DNA from: Candidatus Omnitrophota bacterium
Lineage (GTDB): Bacteria > Omnitrophota > Gorgyraeia > Gygaellales > Profunditerraquicolaceae
Assembly (NCBI GenBank): GCA_028710685.1
Contig: JAQTTQ010000010.1
Location: 1 to 35,857, forward strand
DNA: 35,857 nt
Direction: 5' to 3'
The notes beneath the pieces were generated by a model. It ran no database searches. It was not told the DNA's origin and worked only from the letters and a program-made list of their open reading frames with translations. Shown here in pieces: positions 15,513 to 25,137 of this stretch. The position numbers and the translations under genes are program-made. Numbering within the stretch: the stretch's first letter is position 1; the number at the start of each line of letters is the position of its first letter.

Positions 15513-16763
15513 GTGAAAGAGCTTAAAGTCGTTGACCCCCAGGTTTATTCTGCTATTAAGAAAGAGCTAAAAAGGCAAGAGGAGAATTTAGAGCTTATCG
15601 CTTCGGAAAATTTTACCTCTATAGCGGTACTTAAAGCGCAGGGTTCGGTTTTGACCAATAAGTATGCCGAAGGCTATCCTTCTCGGCGCTGGTACGGAGG
15701 ATGCGAACATGTAGATGAGGTTGAGAGCCTGGCTATCGAAAGGGTTAAAAAAATATTTAAGGCAGAATATGCCAATGTCCAGCCGCATTCAGGTTCGCAG
15801 GCGAATATGGCAGTTTATTTTACCCTTCTTTCCTTAGGGGATACTGTCTTGGCAATGGATTTATCTGCAGGAGGGCATTTAACTCACGGGCATGCGTTGA
15901 ATTTCTCGGGTATGTTTTATAAAATAATCGGTTACGGAGTCGACCCTAAAACCGAAATGTTAGATTATAATTTGATTAAGGATTTAGCCATAAAGCATAA
16001 GCCGAAGATGATCTTGGCCGGGGCCTCTGCCTACCCACGGGTTATCGATTTTAAGGCCTTCAGGGAGATCTGCGATAAGGTAGGCGCTTATCTGTTTGTA
16101 GATATGGCTCATATTGCCGGATTGGTGGCAGCGGGTATACATCCTTCTCCTGTGCCTTATGCAGACGTGGTCACTTCTACGACACACAAGACATTACGTG
16201 GCCCCAGGGGAGGATTTATATTATGCAGAAATGAATTTGCAAAAAAGATTGATTCGCGGATATTCCCCGGCATTCAAGGCGGGCCTCTGATGCATACTAT
16301 TGCAGCTAAGGCAGTGGCATTCAAAGAGGCAATGAGCCCTGGTTTTACATCTTATCAGAGGCAGATTGTCAAAAATGCAAAAGAGCTTGCCAGTGCGTTA
16401 TCAAAATATGATTTCCGCATAGTCTCAGGCGGGACTGATACGCATTTAATGCTTGTAGATTTAACAGCCAGAAATATTACCGGTAAAGAGGCCTCTTCTC
16501 TTTTAGGAGATGTGAATATAACGGTAAATAAAAACCTTATTCCTTTTGATAAATTGGCTGCAGGGATAACTAGCGGTATTAGGGTCGGTACGCCCGCGGT
16601 AACCACGCGCGGCTTCAAGGAGCCTCAAATGAGGAAAATAGCGCAGTTTATAAATGATGCGGTGGAATCCAAGGATGATGCAGCTAAGTTATTAAAGATT
16701 AAGAAAGAGGTAGTGGCTTTGGCAGGGAAATTTCCTTTATATAAAAAGGTTATAAAATGGTAA
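15513..16763 (+). CDS. glyA: Serine hydroxymethyltransferase
   Basis: A 416-residue PLP enzyme that converts serine and tetrahydrofolate to glycine and methylene-THF. Both products serve purine synthesis, glycine through PurD and one-carbon units for formyl-THF. Landmarks are [54 protein letters not shown] and [13 protein letters not shown] with the PLP Lys226. Length is normal. The GTG start at 15513 has AAAGGAG about 8 nt upstream. Its last codon and stop (TGG TAA) overlap the next gene's ATG. Confidence 0.97.
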   Translation: MKELKVVDPQVYSAIKKELKRQEENLELIASENFTSIAVLKAQGSVLTNKYAEGYPSRRWYGGCEHVDEVESLAIERVKKIFKAEYANVQPHSGSQANMAVYFTLLSLGDTVLAMDLSAGGHLTHGHALNFSGMFYKIIGYGVDPKTEMLDYNLIKDLAIKHKPKMILAGASAYPRVIDFKAFREICDKVGAYLFVDMAHIAGLVAAGIHPSPVPYADVVTSTTHKTLRGPRGGFILCRNEFAKKIDSRIFPGIQGGPLMHTIAAKAVAFKEAMSPGFTSYQRQIVKNAKELASALSKYDFRIVSGGTDTHLMLVDLTARNITGKEASSLLGDVNITVNKNLIPFDKLAAGITSGIRVGTPAVTTRGFKEPQMRKIAQFINDAVESKDDAAKLLKIKKEVVALAGKFPLYKKVIKW

Positions 16764-17224
16764 ATACTAAGAATAAAAAGGCTATTATACGCCCTAGCTG
16801 GGATGAATATTTCATGGAGATGGCGAAGTTGGTGGCGAAAAGATCAACCTGCCTGCGCCGTAGCGTGGGCGCGGTTTTGGTAAAGGATAAAAGGATATTG
16901 GCAACCGGTTATAATGGCGCGCCAAGAGGCCTTAAGCACTGTATCGATATAGGGTGTATGCGCCAGAAATTAAGAATACCCTCCGGGCAGCGCCATGAAT
17001 TGTGCAGGGCCTTGCATGCAGAGCAGAATGCCTTAATTCAGGCTTCATTGTACGGTATAAGCGTTGAGGGGAGCCTGCTTTATGCTACAAATCAGCCTTG
17101 TGTTATTTGCGCAAAAATGTTGATTAATGCAGGTATCAAAGAGATCATTATCGGCGAAGGCTATCCCGATAAAATGGCCATGGATTTCTTGAGGCAGGCA
17201 GGAATAAGGGTGAGAAGAATATGA
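16757..17224 (+). CDS. comEB: Deoxycytidylate (dCMP) deaminase family protein
   Basis: A 155-residue zinc deaminase that likely converts dCMP to dUMP for thymidylate synthesis. The zinc ligands and catalytic Glu are present: HAEQNA (His87, Glu89) and PCVICAK (Cys115, Cys118). GYNGAPRG and a second Cys/His cluster ([10 protein letters not shown]) are typical of ComEB-type dCMP deaminases. It overlaps glyA by 7 nt and nrdR by 4 nt, so it sits in a deoxynucleotide-supply segment. The ComEB name reflects Bacillus gene naming and does not imply a role in DNA uptake. Confidence 0.92.
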   Translation: MVNTKNKKAIIRPSWDEYFMEMAKLVAKRSTCLRRSVGAVLVKDKRILATGYNGAPRGLKHCIDIGCMRQKLRIPSGQRHELCRALHAEQNALIQASLYGISVEGSLLYATNQPCVICAKMLINAGIKEIIIGEGYPDKMAMDFLRQAGIRVRRI

Positions 17225-17718
17225 AGTGCCCCTATTGCAGCTATAAAGAAGATAAGGTGGTTGATTCCAGGGGTACGGCTGAAGAGTCAGCGGTTAGGCG
17301 CAGGCGCGAGTGCTTAAAATGCGGAAAAAGATTTACTACCTATGAGTATATTGAAGAAGTTTCGCTGATGGTTATTAAGAAAGACGGCCGGCGGGAGCCC
17401 TTTGACCGTAAGAAAGTCTTAGCCGGGATAATCCGCGCTTGTGAAAAACGCCCTATAAGCATCGAAAAGATGGAGGAGATTGTTATCCAGGTGGAGCGTT
17501 CGATACAGAAGAAATCAGACCGCGAGGTATCTGCAAGCCGTATCGGAGAACTGGTTATGGAGAGGTTGAAAAGCTTGGATGATGTGGCTTATGTGCGCTT
17601 TGCTTCGGTATACCGTCAATTTAAAGATGTCGGTCAGTTTATGGTAGAACTGAAAGATATTTTAGGCAAAGACAAAAAGCCTCTTTCCCCTGCAAGCAGA
17701 AAGAGGCAGAGGGGTTAA
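17221..17718 (+). CDS. nrdR: Transcriptional repressor NrdR
   Basis: A 165-residue repressor of ribonucleotide reductase genes. A zinc ribbon at 1-46 uses Cys3/Cys6 and Cys31/Cys34 with the hallmark [20 protein letters not shown] (14-33), followed by FTTYEYIEE. An ATP-cone domain follows (about 49-139), which senses dATP/ATP. Length is normal. It sits next to dCMP deaminase in an ATGA overlap. No NrdR box or nrd gene is seen in the window, so its targets lie elsewhere. Confidence 0.96.
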   Translation: MKCPYCSYKEDKVVDSRGTAEESAVRRRRECLKCGKRFTTYEYIEEVSLMVIKKDGRREPFDRKKVLAGIIRACEKRPISIEKMEEIVIQVERSIQKKSDREVSASRIGELVMERLKSLDDVAYVRFASVYRQFKDVGQFMVELKDILGKDKKPLSPASRKRQRG

Positions 17719-17719
17719 T

Positions 17720-18124
17720 ATGGTTGAGATGGAGCTGAACAAAATCGTCATTGACGAAAAAAGGCACGATCAGCTTATTGTATTAAAAGAAAAAAACGGT
17801 GAAAGGACATTGCCTATTGTTATCGGTTTAGCAGAGGCCTCGGCGATAAAACTTAAAATCAGCGGTTTCCAGCCGCAAAGGCCCTTAACCCATGATCTCC
17901 TGCATGAAACCATTAAATACCTAGAAGCAAATATTGAGAAGATTATTATTGATAGGTTAGAGGAAAGTACTTTTCATGCAAAAATAGTCTTAAAAACTTC
18001 TCTGGGGGTTGAGAAGGTTATTGATGCCCGCCCATCGGACAGTGTTGCCCTGGCAGTAAGGGCCCAAGCGCCCATCTTTGTAGAAGATGATATCATTAAA
18101 CAGTCTGAGATATTTAATAAATAG
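17720..18124 (+). CDS. DUF151 / bifunctional nuclease family protein
   Basis: A 134-residue single-domain protein of the DUF151 (BFN) family, recognised from the pattern VLKEKNGERTLPIVIGLAEA near the start, TFHAKIVL in the middle, and DARPSDSVALAVRAQAPIFV near the end. Some plant and Thermotoga members have been described as nucleases; the bacterial role is unknown. It begins 1 nt after the nrdR stop. A 46-nt gap then follows, with no recognisable signal apart from a TTGCCA at 18146. It is probably the last gene of the long overlapping block. Confidence 0.85.
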   Translation: MVEMELNKIVIDEKRHDQLIVLKEKNGERTLPIVIGLAEASAIKLKISGFQPQRPLTHDLLHETIKYLEANIEKIIIDRLEESTFHAKIVLKTSLGVEKVIDARPSDSVALAVRAQAPIFVEDDIIKQSEIFNK

Positions 18125-18170
18125 GCAATTTTTATCCGTTTAGGCTTGCCAAAATCATTCCAATTGAATT

Positions 18171-19619
18171 ATGAGATTAAACCTTAAATTTATTCCTTAC
18201 GACAGAAGATTACTTAAGGCCATCTATTCTTTTTCCCAAGATAGAAAGTCAGACCTTTATTTAGTTGGAGGAGCCTTACGTGATTGTATATTGGCTAGAG
18301 ATAAGGATAATCCCGATTATGATTTTGCCATAAAGAAGAATGCGATAAGTTTTGGCAGGGCATTGGCAAAGAAACTCAAATGCGCCTTTGTGGTTTTAGA
18401 TAAAGAACACGGTTCCTGCCGTTTAGTTAAAAAATATAAAGATAAGATTTACACCTTTGATTTTACGGATTTTCGCGGTAAGGATATAGGAGATGATCTT
18501 AAACATCGTGATTTTACTATTAATGCGATAGCCCTGAATTTAAAGAATAGTTTAAGCGGCAGTGATTTTAGCTTTACCTTGATAGATCCGCAGGGAGGCG
18601 TCTTAGATATTAAGAATAAGCTGATTAGGATGGTAGGCAGTGAAGCATTTGCCGAGGATCCTTTAAGGATATTGCGTGCTTTTGTTTTTTCTTCATCATT
18701 GGGGTTTGCAATTGACAAAGGGACATTGAAAGCGGCAAAGTTAAACAAAGAAAAGCTTACTTTGGTGTCGGCAGAGCGTATTCGCGAAGAACTTTTTAAA
18801 ATATTTGCTACCCCCAGGGCTTATGATTGTCTTATTGCCTTAGATAAGATAAAAGCGTTGGATATCATATTTCCCGAAATCAAGAAAATGCGCAGGATAG
18901 GTCAGGGGCCTTACCACCATCTTGATGTTTGGCAGCATACCCTGGAAACAGTTAAGCAGCTGGAAGTTGTTTTTGAAGAAAACAAGGATGAGGATATTAA
19001 GGCTTATCTTGAGACTGCTATTTCTTCTGATAGGAGGCGTAAGGCGATTCTAAAATTCGGAGCATTTTTGCATGACTTCGGCAAGCCTAAAACTTTACGC
19101 AAAGATAAAGGCAGGACTACATTCCACGGACATGAACGTGTTGGCCTGAGGATTGCCGAGGAAATAGGCAGAAGAATTAAGCTCTCTAATGATGAATTGA
19201 ATTCTTTGCGTAAAATTGTCCTTTGGCATCTTCGCCCCGGATATCTGGCAGATTCCAAGAATCCTACGGCAAGGGCTAAATTCCGGTTTTTCCGCGATGC
19301 AGGGGTTGAGTCATTAGGAATACTTTTATTATCCCTGGCTGATCAGCGCTCAACTAAGGGCCCGTTCACTACATTTAAAACCCGGCAGCAGCATGAGAAG
19401 GTCGTGGCAAGCCTTATAAAAGAGCACCTGATGAAGGGTAAAGAAAAAAAGCAAGCGCGCCTGCTTAACGGCGATGAGGTAATGAAAAGGTTTAAATTAC
19501 CGCCTTCTCCTTTAGTCGGAAGGGTTTTATCTTTAATCGAAGAGCTGCAGGCAATCGGCAAGATTAAGAATAAAGAAGAAGCCTTTAAGTCCGCAGCAAA
19601 AGTTATCAGGGCCAAATGA
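18171..19619 (+). CDS. cca: CCA tRNA nucleotidyltransferase with HD domain
   Basis: A 482-residue class II CCA-adding enzyme or poly(A)-polymerase-like nucleotidyltransferase. The head has LYLVGGALRDC (29-39) and the metal-binding DYD at 49-51. HRDFTINAIALNL and RILRAF.FSS are further family motifs. An HD phosphohydrolase domain follows at about 295-370 (FGAFLHDFGKPKT and HGHERVG). The C-terminus (LPPSPLVGRVLSLIEELQ) is typical of the HD-containing CCA group. The tRNA gene in this window lacks CCA, so such activity is needed. Its stop overlaps the next gene in an ATGA. No clear ribosome site precedes the ATG. Confidence 0.9.
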   Translation: MRLNLKFIPYDRRLLKAIYSFSQDRKSDLYLVGGALRDCILARDKDNPDYDFAIKKNAISFGRALAKKLKCAFVVLDKEHGSCRLVKKYKDKIYTFDFTDFRGKDIGDDLKHRDFTINAIALNLKNSLSGSDFSFTLIDPQGGVLDIKNKLIRMVGSEAFAEDPLRILRAFVFSSSLGFAIDKGTLKAAKLNKEKLTLVSAERIREELFKIFATPRAYDCLIALDKIKALDIIFPEIKKMRRIGQGPYHHLDVWQHTLETVKQLEVVFEENKDEDIKAYLETAISSDRRRKAILKFGAFLHDFGKPKTLRKDKGRTTFHGHERVGLRIAEEIGRRIKLSNDELNSLRKIVLWHLRPGYLADSKNPTARAKFRFFRDAGVESLGILLLSLADQRSTKGPFTTFKTRQQHEKVVASLIKEHLMKGKEKKQARLLNGDEVMKRFKLPPSPLVGRVLSLIEELQAIGKIKNKEEAFKSAAKVIRAK

Positions 19620-22135
19620 AAAAAACAATACTTATTATTTTAGTCTGCCTCATTATATTATCTAGCGCAGGAATAATTTATCTTAATAATGTGGTCTTGC
19701 CCAGTACAGCCAAAAGCTTTATTATTAAGGCAATCGAAGACTCAACTCAGAAAAAAGCCAGTTTAAGTTCGGTAAAGATCAATATATTTAAAGGCATAGT
19801 CTTAAGAGATCTTATTATTTATGATCAAGAAGAGGAGCTCATAAATATTAAGGAGGCCTCATGTATATTTTGGTTTTGGGGCCTTATGCATAAGAAGATC
19901 GTAATTCCCTCCGTTACCCTTGACTCTGCGCGTTTATTGCTTAAGAGGCGCAATGACAATAGTTTTAATTTAACGGAATTATTCCTCGCCAAAAAGGACA
20001 ATCCTATTGTCCTAAAGCCGGGGGACCACCCGGCCACTAAAGATTATAAGGAAAGGCCTTCATCCGGTTTTACTTTGGAGGTTTATAAGATTAAAGTAAT
20101 AGACTCAGAAATAAACTTTAGGGATAACAGCTTTGTCGAGCCTTTTACGCAAGATCTGAATAACGTAGATATTGTAATTTATCTCTCATTCCCTAATTCT
20201 TTGAAGTTTAAGGCCTCTATGCAACTGCAGGGTAATTTAAAGCCCAACATCTATTTGAACGGGGAATTTAAGTTCCCTCAACAGGAACTAAAAGCAAATA
20301 TCCTGGCTAAGAATATCAAGCCGGGAGAATTTAATGTATATTTGCAGCCGGCAGGCGTTATCTTAGGGGGAGGGGTAGTAGATACATCTGTTTCTTTAGG
20401 CCTTAAGGACAGTATCATGAACTTTGATTGTCAGGCTAAGTTAGCTAAAATGGATTTGAGTAATGCTAAGGGATCAGTTAACTTTAATGCTCAGGTTAAT
20501 GCAAATATAAAATATTTAATCGAAGGGGGTAGGGTTGAATATTCAGGAAATTCATTATTCAGCGATACCGTATTATCGGTGACTGATTTTATAGAGCCAG
20601 TCAATATAGAAAAAGCTACAGTTTACTTTAACAATGAAGGCTTGTATTGCGATGATGTCCTTGCCAGGCTTTGGGACTTGCCGATAAAGGCAAGGATAAA
20701 GTTAGTTAATTTTAATAACCCGCAATTTAATATAGGCTTATTTTCGGATTTTGATCTGTCCCTTGCCCGCGATTTATTAAAGAGTAAGTTTAATCTTGCT
20801 CTTCCTTTTAAGGTAAAGGGCAAGGCCAGCCTGGCATTAGATATTTCAGCGGATAGCATAAATACTAAGCCGATTAATTTAGGCGGGTACCTGGATATTC
20901 AGGGCGCTTCCTTAAAACCGGATAATATGGAAGCTTCGGTTGAAGATATAGAAGGCAGGCTGGAATTCTCTTCTGATCAGGCCAGGGCGAAGGATTTGTT
21001 TTTTAAATACCAGTCTATCCCCTGTAAGTTATCATTTTTAGTAAATGATTTTAAGTCCCCGCGGGTAACCCTGGAGGCTGCTTCGGAAGAAATTCTGGTT
21101 AAATCCGATTTCAATGTAAACAAAACAATTATTCAGATTAACAGCCTATCCGGCAGGTACCTTAATTCAGAGCTTCAGGTTTTAGGCAGCTTTAATACCT
21201 TGAACTCTGAGGCGGATATTTCAGGCGCTTTAGCAATTAATCTCGAAGACCTAAATAAGCCGTTGGTAAAATTTAAAGATCAGTTAGATAAAATTAATCC
21301 TAAGGGAAAGGCGCAGGTTAAATTCAGCCTTAAAGGGGATACCAGGGATATTAAGGGCTGCGCAATAGAGGCCAGGCTTGTAAGCCCTCAGGTTGTCCTC
21401 TATGGGTTAAGGCAGGAGGAGGTTTCTGGTTATTACCGGCAGCAATACGGTGTAGGGGAGGTTCCGTTTTTAAATTTTTCTTTTTACTCAGGCGAGGTTA
21501 AATTTTCTGCCCGGGCTAATTTAAAATCTGACAACCTGCCTTACGCGCTTAATTTATCCCTGCAGGGGGTTAAGATTGAGGAGGTTAAATTAGATACCCC
21601 AGCCAGCAAGAAAGATATAGCCGGAATTATTAACTCAGAGGTGAAGATAAACGGTTTCTCTAGCGACCTATCTAAGATTACCGGCGTGGGATCGGTGGAT
21701 ATCACTAAGGGTAAGCTATGGGAGTTGGACCTCTTCAAGGGTATGGGCAAATTATTGTTTGCCAAGGATTTTGCCTATATAATCTTCCATGAAGGCTCTT
21801 GTGATTTTTCTGTGCAGGATAAGAATATTTTTACAAATAACCTCATGCTTAAGAGCAATATGGCTAATTTGTCCGGAAAGGCCAGGATAGGTTTTGATAG
21901 TTCTCTGGAGGCCTACTTAAACGTTGATATCATAGATGAGCTTGTGCCTTTAACCGGCAGCTTTAAGGATGTTACTACTGCCGTTATCGGAAGCTCCGGA
22001 AAGTTTGCTACTATTAACATAACCGGTACGCTTAAAGAGCCAAAATATAAATTTAAGCCAGTGGTTGAAAATATTATCAAAGGGATAACAGACACCCTAA
22101 AGCAGGTTATCCGTAAACGTCAGGATCTTAATTAA
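19616..22135 (+). CDS. AsmA-like/DUF748-type envelope protein
   Basis: An 839-residue protein with an N-terminal membrane anchor (about 4-24) and a long periplasmic region of repeating beta-strands. The first part has the AsmA-like pattern of a short KASLSSVKINIFKGIVLRDL segment and a helical membrane-near motif. The C-terminal part (DLFKGMGKLLFAKDFAYIIF, then FTNNLMLKSNMANLSGKARI and a GTLKEPKYKFKP ending) matches AsmA_2-type modules. Such proteins are thought to form lipid-transfer bridges or support outer-membrane assembly. It is followed 19 nt later by a probable outer-membrane barrel, consistent with envelope work. No substrate can be named. The link to the upstream CCA gene is by 4-nt overlap only. 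Confidence 0.82.
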   Translation: MKKTILIILVCLIILSSAGIIYLNNVVLPSTAKSFIIKAIEDSTQKKASLSSVKINIFKGIVLRDLIIYDQEEELINIKEASCIFWFWGLMHKKIVIPSVTLDSARLLLKRRNDNSFNLTELFLAKKDNPIVLKPGDHPATKDYKERPSSGFTLEVYKIKVIDSEINFRDNSFVEPFTQDLNNVDIVIYLSFPNSLKFKASMQLQGNLKPNIYLNGEFKFPQQELKANILAKNIKPGEFNVYLQPAGVILGGGVVDTSVSLGLKDSIMNFDCQAKLAKMDLSNAKGSVNFNAQVNANIKYLIEGGRVEYSGNSLFSDTVLSVTDFIEPVNIEKATVYFNNEGLYCDDVLARLWDLPIKARIKLVNFNNPQFNIGLFSDFDLSLARDLLKSKFNLALPFKVKGKASLALDISADSINTKPINLGGYLDIQGASLKPDNMEASVEDIEGRLEFSSDQARAKDLFFKYQSIPCKLSFLVNDFKSPRVTLEAASEEILVKSDFNVNKTIIQINSLSGRYLNSELQVLGSFNTLNSEADISGALAINLEDLNKPLVKFKDQLDKINPKGKAQVKFSLKGDTRDIKGCAIEARLVSPQVVLYGLRQEEVSGYYRQQYGVGEVPFLNFSFYSGEVKFSARANLKSDNLPYALNLSLQGVKIEEVKLDTPASKKDIAGIINSEVKINGFSSDLSKITGVGSVDITKGKLWELDLFKGMGKLLFAKDFAYIIFHEGSCDFSVQDKNIFTNNLMLKSNMANLSGKARIGFDSSLEAYLNVDIIDELVPLTGSFKDVTTAVIGSSGKFATINITGTLKEPKYKFKPVVENIIKGITDTLKQVIRKRQDLN

Positions 22136-22154
22136 CCTTTATTACAATTAATCT

Positions 22155-23090
22155 GTGGGAAAGACTAAAATAGCCTGTTTTTGTATATTCTGTTTTTTAA
22201 TTTATTCTTTTGTTTTTGCCGCCGATTATAAAAGAGGGGGTAACAAGGAAGATTTAATCCCTTCTTACCGCCAGAGGCTGGGTGAACTTGTTACTTATGA
22301 GGCAGAGGAAGAAGAATTCTTGAATGAATGGGATAGCTATATAAAGTATATGCCCTCACGGGGAGCTAAGGGAGTATCCGGGGGAGTAAGCATAACTCAG
22401 GCTGCATCAGAGTACAGTTATGATTTAAAGATAGGAGGCAAGTTACCTCTCCAGCTGGGGGTAGCCACTAAGTATACCGGAATAAATAATACAACCGCAG
22501 TAAAGCTTCCTTCCAGTCTAACCTTTGTTGTTTTTGGCGCGGAGGTCACCCTCCCGCTTTTTAATTTTAATAATAGCTATTTTCGCATCAATCTCGAGCC
22601 TTCTTTTTTCGGTTCAAAATGGAATTTCCGCAATTCAAATTTCCGTTTTCTTTCCCAGTATTTTATTATTTCCCAGCCTAATGAATTTCTTACCCTGCTT
22701 TTGGGTGTAGCGGTTTTCCCGGATTTCGAGGATGAGGTTTGCCCCATAATCGGCTTCATCTATAAACCGAATGATAAATTGAGTTTTAATATTGTTCCTA
22801 AGAATCCCAACATAACTTATTCCGTTAATAGCAAGCTAGATATCTTTATCGAAGGGGATATGGCCTTTGGTGAATATGAGGTAGATAAAGACAATTTAAA
22901 GAACGCAGTCTTAAAATATAAAGAGACCACGCTTGGCCTGGGATTCCAGTATAATATAAATAAAAACATGCAGTTTTTATTCTCGAGCGGAGGCGTATTT
23001 GACCGCTATATAAAATACCGGGATGATTCAGGAAAGGTGAGCATAAAAAACGGAGCTTATATAAATTGCCAGTTTCAGATAAAGATATAA
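22155..23090 (+). CDS. Putative outer-membrane beta-barrel protein
   Basis: A 311-residue protein with a signal peptide (about 1-23, cleavage after SFVFA). After an acidic linker rich in Glu (about 44-56), it consists of alternating hydrophobic/polar strands suited to a small barrel. The segment PNDKLSFNIVPKNPNITYSV followed by LDIFIEGDMAFGEYEV resembles DUF6268-type barrels; this likeness is from memory and tentative. The GTG start at 22155 lacks a good ribosome site, but the signal peptide begins right there. It follows the AsmA-like gene, so the pair may serve outer-membrane lipid or surface structure. Function unknown. Confidence 0.6.
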   Translation: MGKTKIACFCIFCFLIYSFVFAADYKRGGNKEDLIPSYRQRLGELVTYEAEEEEFLNEWDSYIKYMPSRGAKGVSGGVSITQAASEYSYDLKIGGKLPLQLGVATKYTGINNTTAVKLPSSLTFVVFGAEVTLPLFNFNNSYFRINLEPSFFGSKWNFRNSNFRFLSQYFIISQPNEFLTLLLGVAVFPDFEDEVCPIIGFIYKPNDKLSFNIVPKNPNITYSVNSKLDIFIEGDMAFGEYEVDKDNLKNAVLKYKETTLGLGFQYNINKNMQFLFSSGGVFDRYIKYRDDSGKVSIKNGAYINCQFQIKI

Positions 23091-23731
23091 TGGCCATTAA
23101 GGCGGTTGCCTTAATCCAAAAGCAGGCGCGCAAGTTCAGAGTCCCTTCGGTAACCCAAATCTCATTATTAAATAATCCTTATAAAGTTTTGATTTCTTGC
23201 ATCCTCTCTTTGCGTACCAAGGATAAAACTACCATTGAGGCTTCCAAGAGGTTATTTAGGGTTGCAGATGACCCTTGGGCTATGGTAAAATTGTCATCAG
23301 GAAGAATTGAAAAGGCTATATTCCCTGTGGGATTCTATCGCAATAAAGCAAAGGTTATTCTGGGGTTGAGCCGTAAGATTATTAATAATTTCCAAGGGAA
23401 GGTTCCTGAGAGGATTGAAGATTTACTAAGTTTTAAGGGGGTGGGCAGAAAGACTGCTAATTTGGTGCTGGGGTTAGGCTTCGGGATCCCTGCTATTTGT
23501 GTAGATACGCATGTGCATAGGATCTCTAACCGCCTGGGCTGGGTTAAAACAAATAAACCCGAGGAAACAGAGATGGCGCTTAGGGCAGTTTTCCCAGAAA
23601 GATTTTGGATAGGCCTAAATACTACATTAGTTGCTTTTGGGCAAAATTTATGCCTTCCGGTTTCTCCGCTATGCAGCATTTGCGATGCGGTTTGCCTTTG
23701 TAAGAGGTTAGGCGTAGAGAAATCCCGCTGA
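23090..23731 (+). CDS. nth: Endonuclease III (DNA glycosylase/AP lyase)
   Basis: A 213-residue base-excision repair enzyme that removes oxidised pyrimidines and nicks the AP site. The helix-hairpin-helix contains FKGVGRKTANLVLG with the catalytic Lys121, followed by VDTHVHRISNRLGW with Asp139. A complete [4Fe-4S] loop is present at Cys188, Cys195, Cys198 and Cys204 (spacing 6-2-5). The ATG at 23090 overlaps the stop of the barrel gene by one base (TAATG). The frame also opens from a TTG at 23066, preceded by GGAG; that alternative adds 8 residues and cannot be excluded. Confidence 0.94.
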   Translation: MAIKAVALIQKQARKFRVPSVTQISLLNNPYKVLISCILSLRTKDKTTIEASKRLFRVADDPWAMVKLSSGRIEKAIFPVGFYRNKAKVILGLSRKIINNFQGKVPERIEDLLSFKGVGRKTANLVLGLGFGIPAICVDTHVHRISNRLGWVKTNKPEETEMALRAVFPERFWIGLNTTLVAFGQNLCLPVSPLCSICDAVCLCKRLGVEKSR

Positions 23732-23745
23732 TAGAAAGGAAACTT

Positions 23746-25137
23746 ATGAAAGAGATCAAGATTGTTTTGAAGGAAAAAGATATGCCGCGAAAATGGTATA
23801 ATTTGGCAGCAGATTTGCCGGGGATAATCGAACCTGCGCTTGGCCCTGACGGCAAACCTCTTACCCCGGATATGCTGGCTAAGGTATTTCCGATGAATTT
23901 AATTGAGCAGGAGGCTTCTCTCAAGAGATGGATTGATATACCCGAAGAGATCCTTAAGATTTTACTACGCTGGAGGCCGGCGCCTTTGCGCCGGGCGGTT
24001 TATTTGGAGGAGTACCTAAAGACCCCGGCAAGGATTTATTATAAGGATGAATCTTTAAGCCCAGCCGGGTCGCATAAGCCTAATACTGCCGTTGCGCAAG
24101 CTTGGTACAACAAGCAGTTTGGCATAAAGAAACTTACTACGGAAACCGGGGCAGGGCAGTGGGGGAGTGCTTTGGCCTTTGCCTGCAATATCATTGGGCT
24201 TGAGTGTAAGGTTTACATGGTGCGTATCAGTTTTGACCAGAAACCGCTGCGTAAAATCATGATGCAGGTATGGGGCGCTAAGTGCGTGGCCAGCCCAAGC
24301 AATGAAACTTCTTGCGGCAGGGCAATATTAAGCAAGATGCCCAATACCCCGGGAAGTTTAGGTATGGCTATAAGTGAGGCTGTTGAAGAAGCGGTTAGGG
24401 ATAAAACCGGCAAGACCCGTTATTCTTTGGGAAGTGTTTTAAATCATGTTCTTTTGCATCAGACCATAATGGGGTTAGAATCCAAGAAGCAGTTAAGGCT
24501 GGCGGGAGAAAAGAAGCCCGACATTATTATCGGCTGTGTAGGAGGAGGAAGCAATTTTGCCGGGTTGGCTTTTCCTTTTCTTTATGATAAGATCCACGGA
24601 GATAAAATAAAAATTATTCCGGTTGAGCCTACGGCATGCCCAACGATGACAAGGGGGCCGTTTGCTTATGATTACGGAGATACCGCAGGAATGACTCCGC
24701 TCCTACCTATGTTTACCCTGGGGCATAATTTTGTCCCTGAGCCTATACATGCCGGAGGTTTACGATATCACGGCATGGCGCCTTTAGTAAGCCATGCCAT
24801 TAGAGAGGGCCTGCTTCAGCCGCGCGCTTATGATCAGGTGAAGTGCTATAATTCTGCTTTTATCTGGGCAAAGACAGAAGGTACTATACCTGCTCCTGAA
24901 ACTTCGCATGCTATTGCCTGCGTTATTGATGAAGCCCTTAAGGCTAAGAAAGAGGGGAAGAAGAAAGTTATACTTTTTAGTTATAGCGGGCATGGACTGA
25001 TGGACTTGATGGGTTACGAAAAGTTCTTAAGCGGTAAATTATCCAAATACCATCTTTCCGAGAGCGATTTAAAGGCGTCTTTAGAGTCAATAAAAAAATT
25101 CCCGAAAATCAAAATACGCAAAAAAACTCGACTATGA
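23746..25137 (+). CDS. TrpB2-type tryptophan synthase beta-like PLP enzyme
   Basis: A 463-residue PLP-dependent fold type II protein of the TrpB2 group (longer than the about 400-residue TrpB1). It has RPAPLRRAVYLEE and SPAGSHKPNTA with the PLP Lys111. TTETGAGQWGSALAFA, CVGGGSNFAGLAFPF and the C-terminal FSYSGHGLMDLMGY follow. TrpB2 enzymes make tryptophan from indole and serine and often act without TrpA, possibly salvaging indole. No trpA or other trp gene is near. GAAAGGA precedes the ATG. It overlaps the next gene by 4 nt. Confidence 0.92.
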   Translation: MKEIKIVLKEKDMPRKWYNLAADLPGIIEPALGPDGKPLTPDMLAKVFPMNLIEQEASLKRWIDIPEEILKILLRWRPAPLRRAVYLEEYLKTPARIYYKDESLSPAGSHKPNTAVAQAWYNKQFGIKKLTTETGAGQWGSALAFACNIIGLECKVYMVRISFDQKPLRKIMMQVWGAKCVASPSNETSCGRAILSKMPNTPGSLGMAISEAVEEAVRDKTGKTRYSLGSVLNHVLLHQTIMGLESKKQLRLAGEKKPDIIIGCVGGGSNFAGLAFPFLYDKIHGDKIKIIPVEPTACPTMTRGPFAYDYGDTAGMTPLLPMFTLGHNFVPEPIHAGGLRYHGMAPLVSHAIREGLLQPRAYDQVKCYNSAFIWAKTEGTIPAPETSHAIACVIDEALKAKKEGKKKVILFSYSGHGLMDLMGYEKFLSGKLSKYHLSESDLKASLESIKKFPKIKIRKKTRL

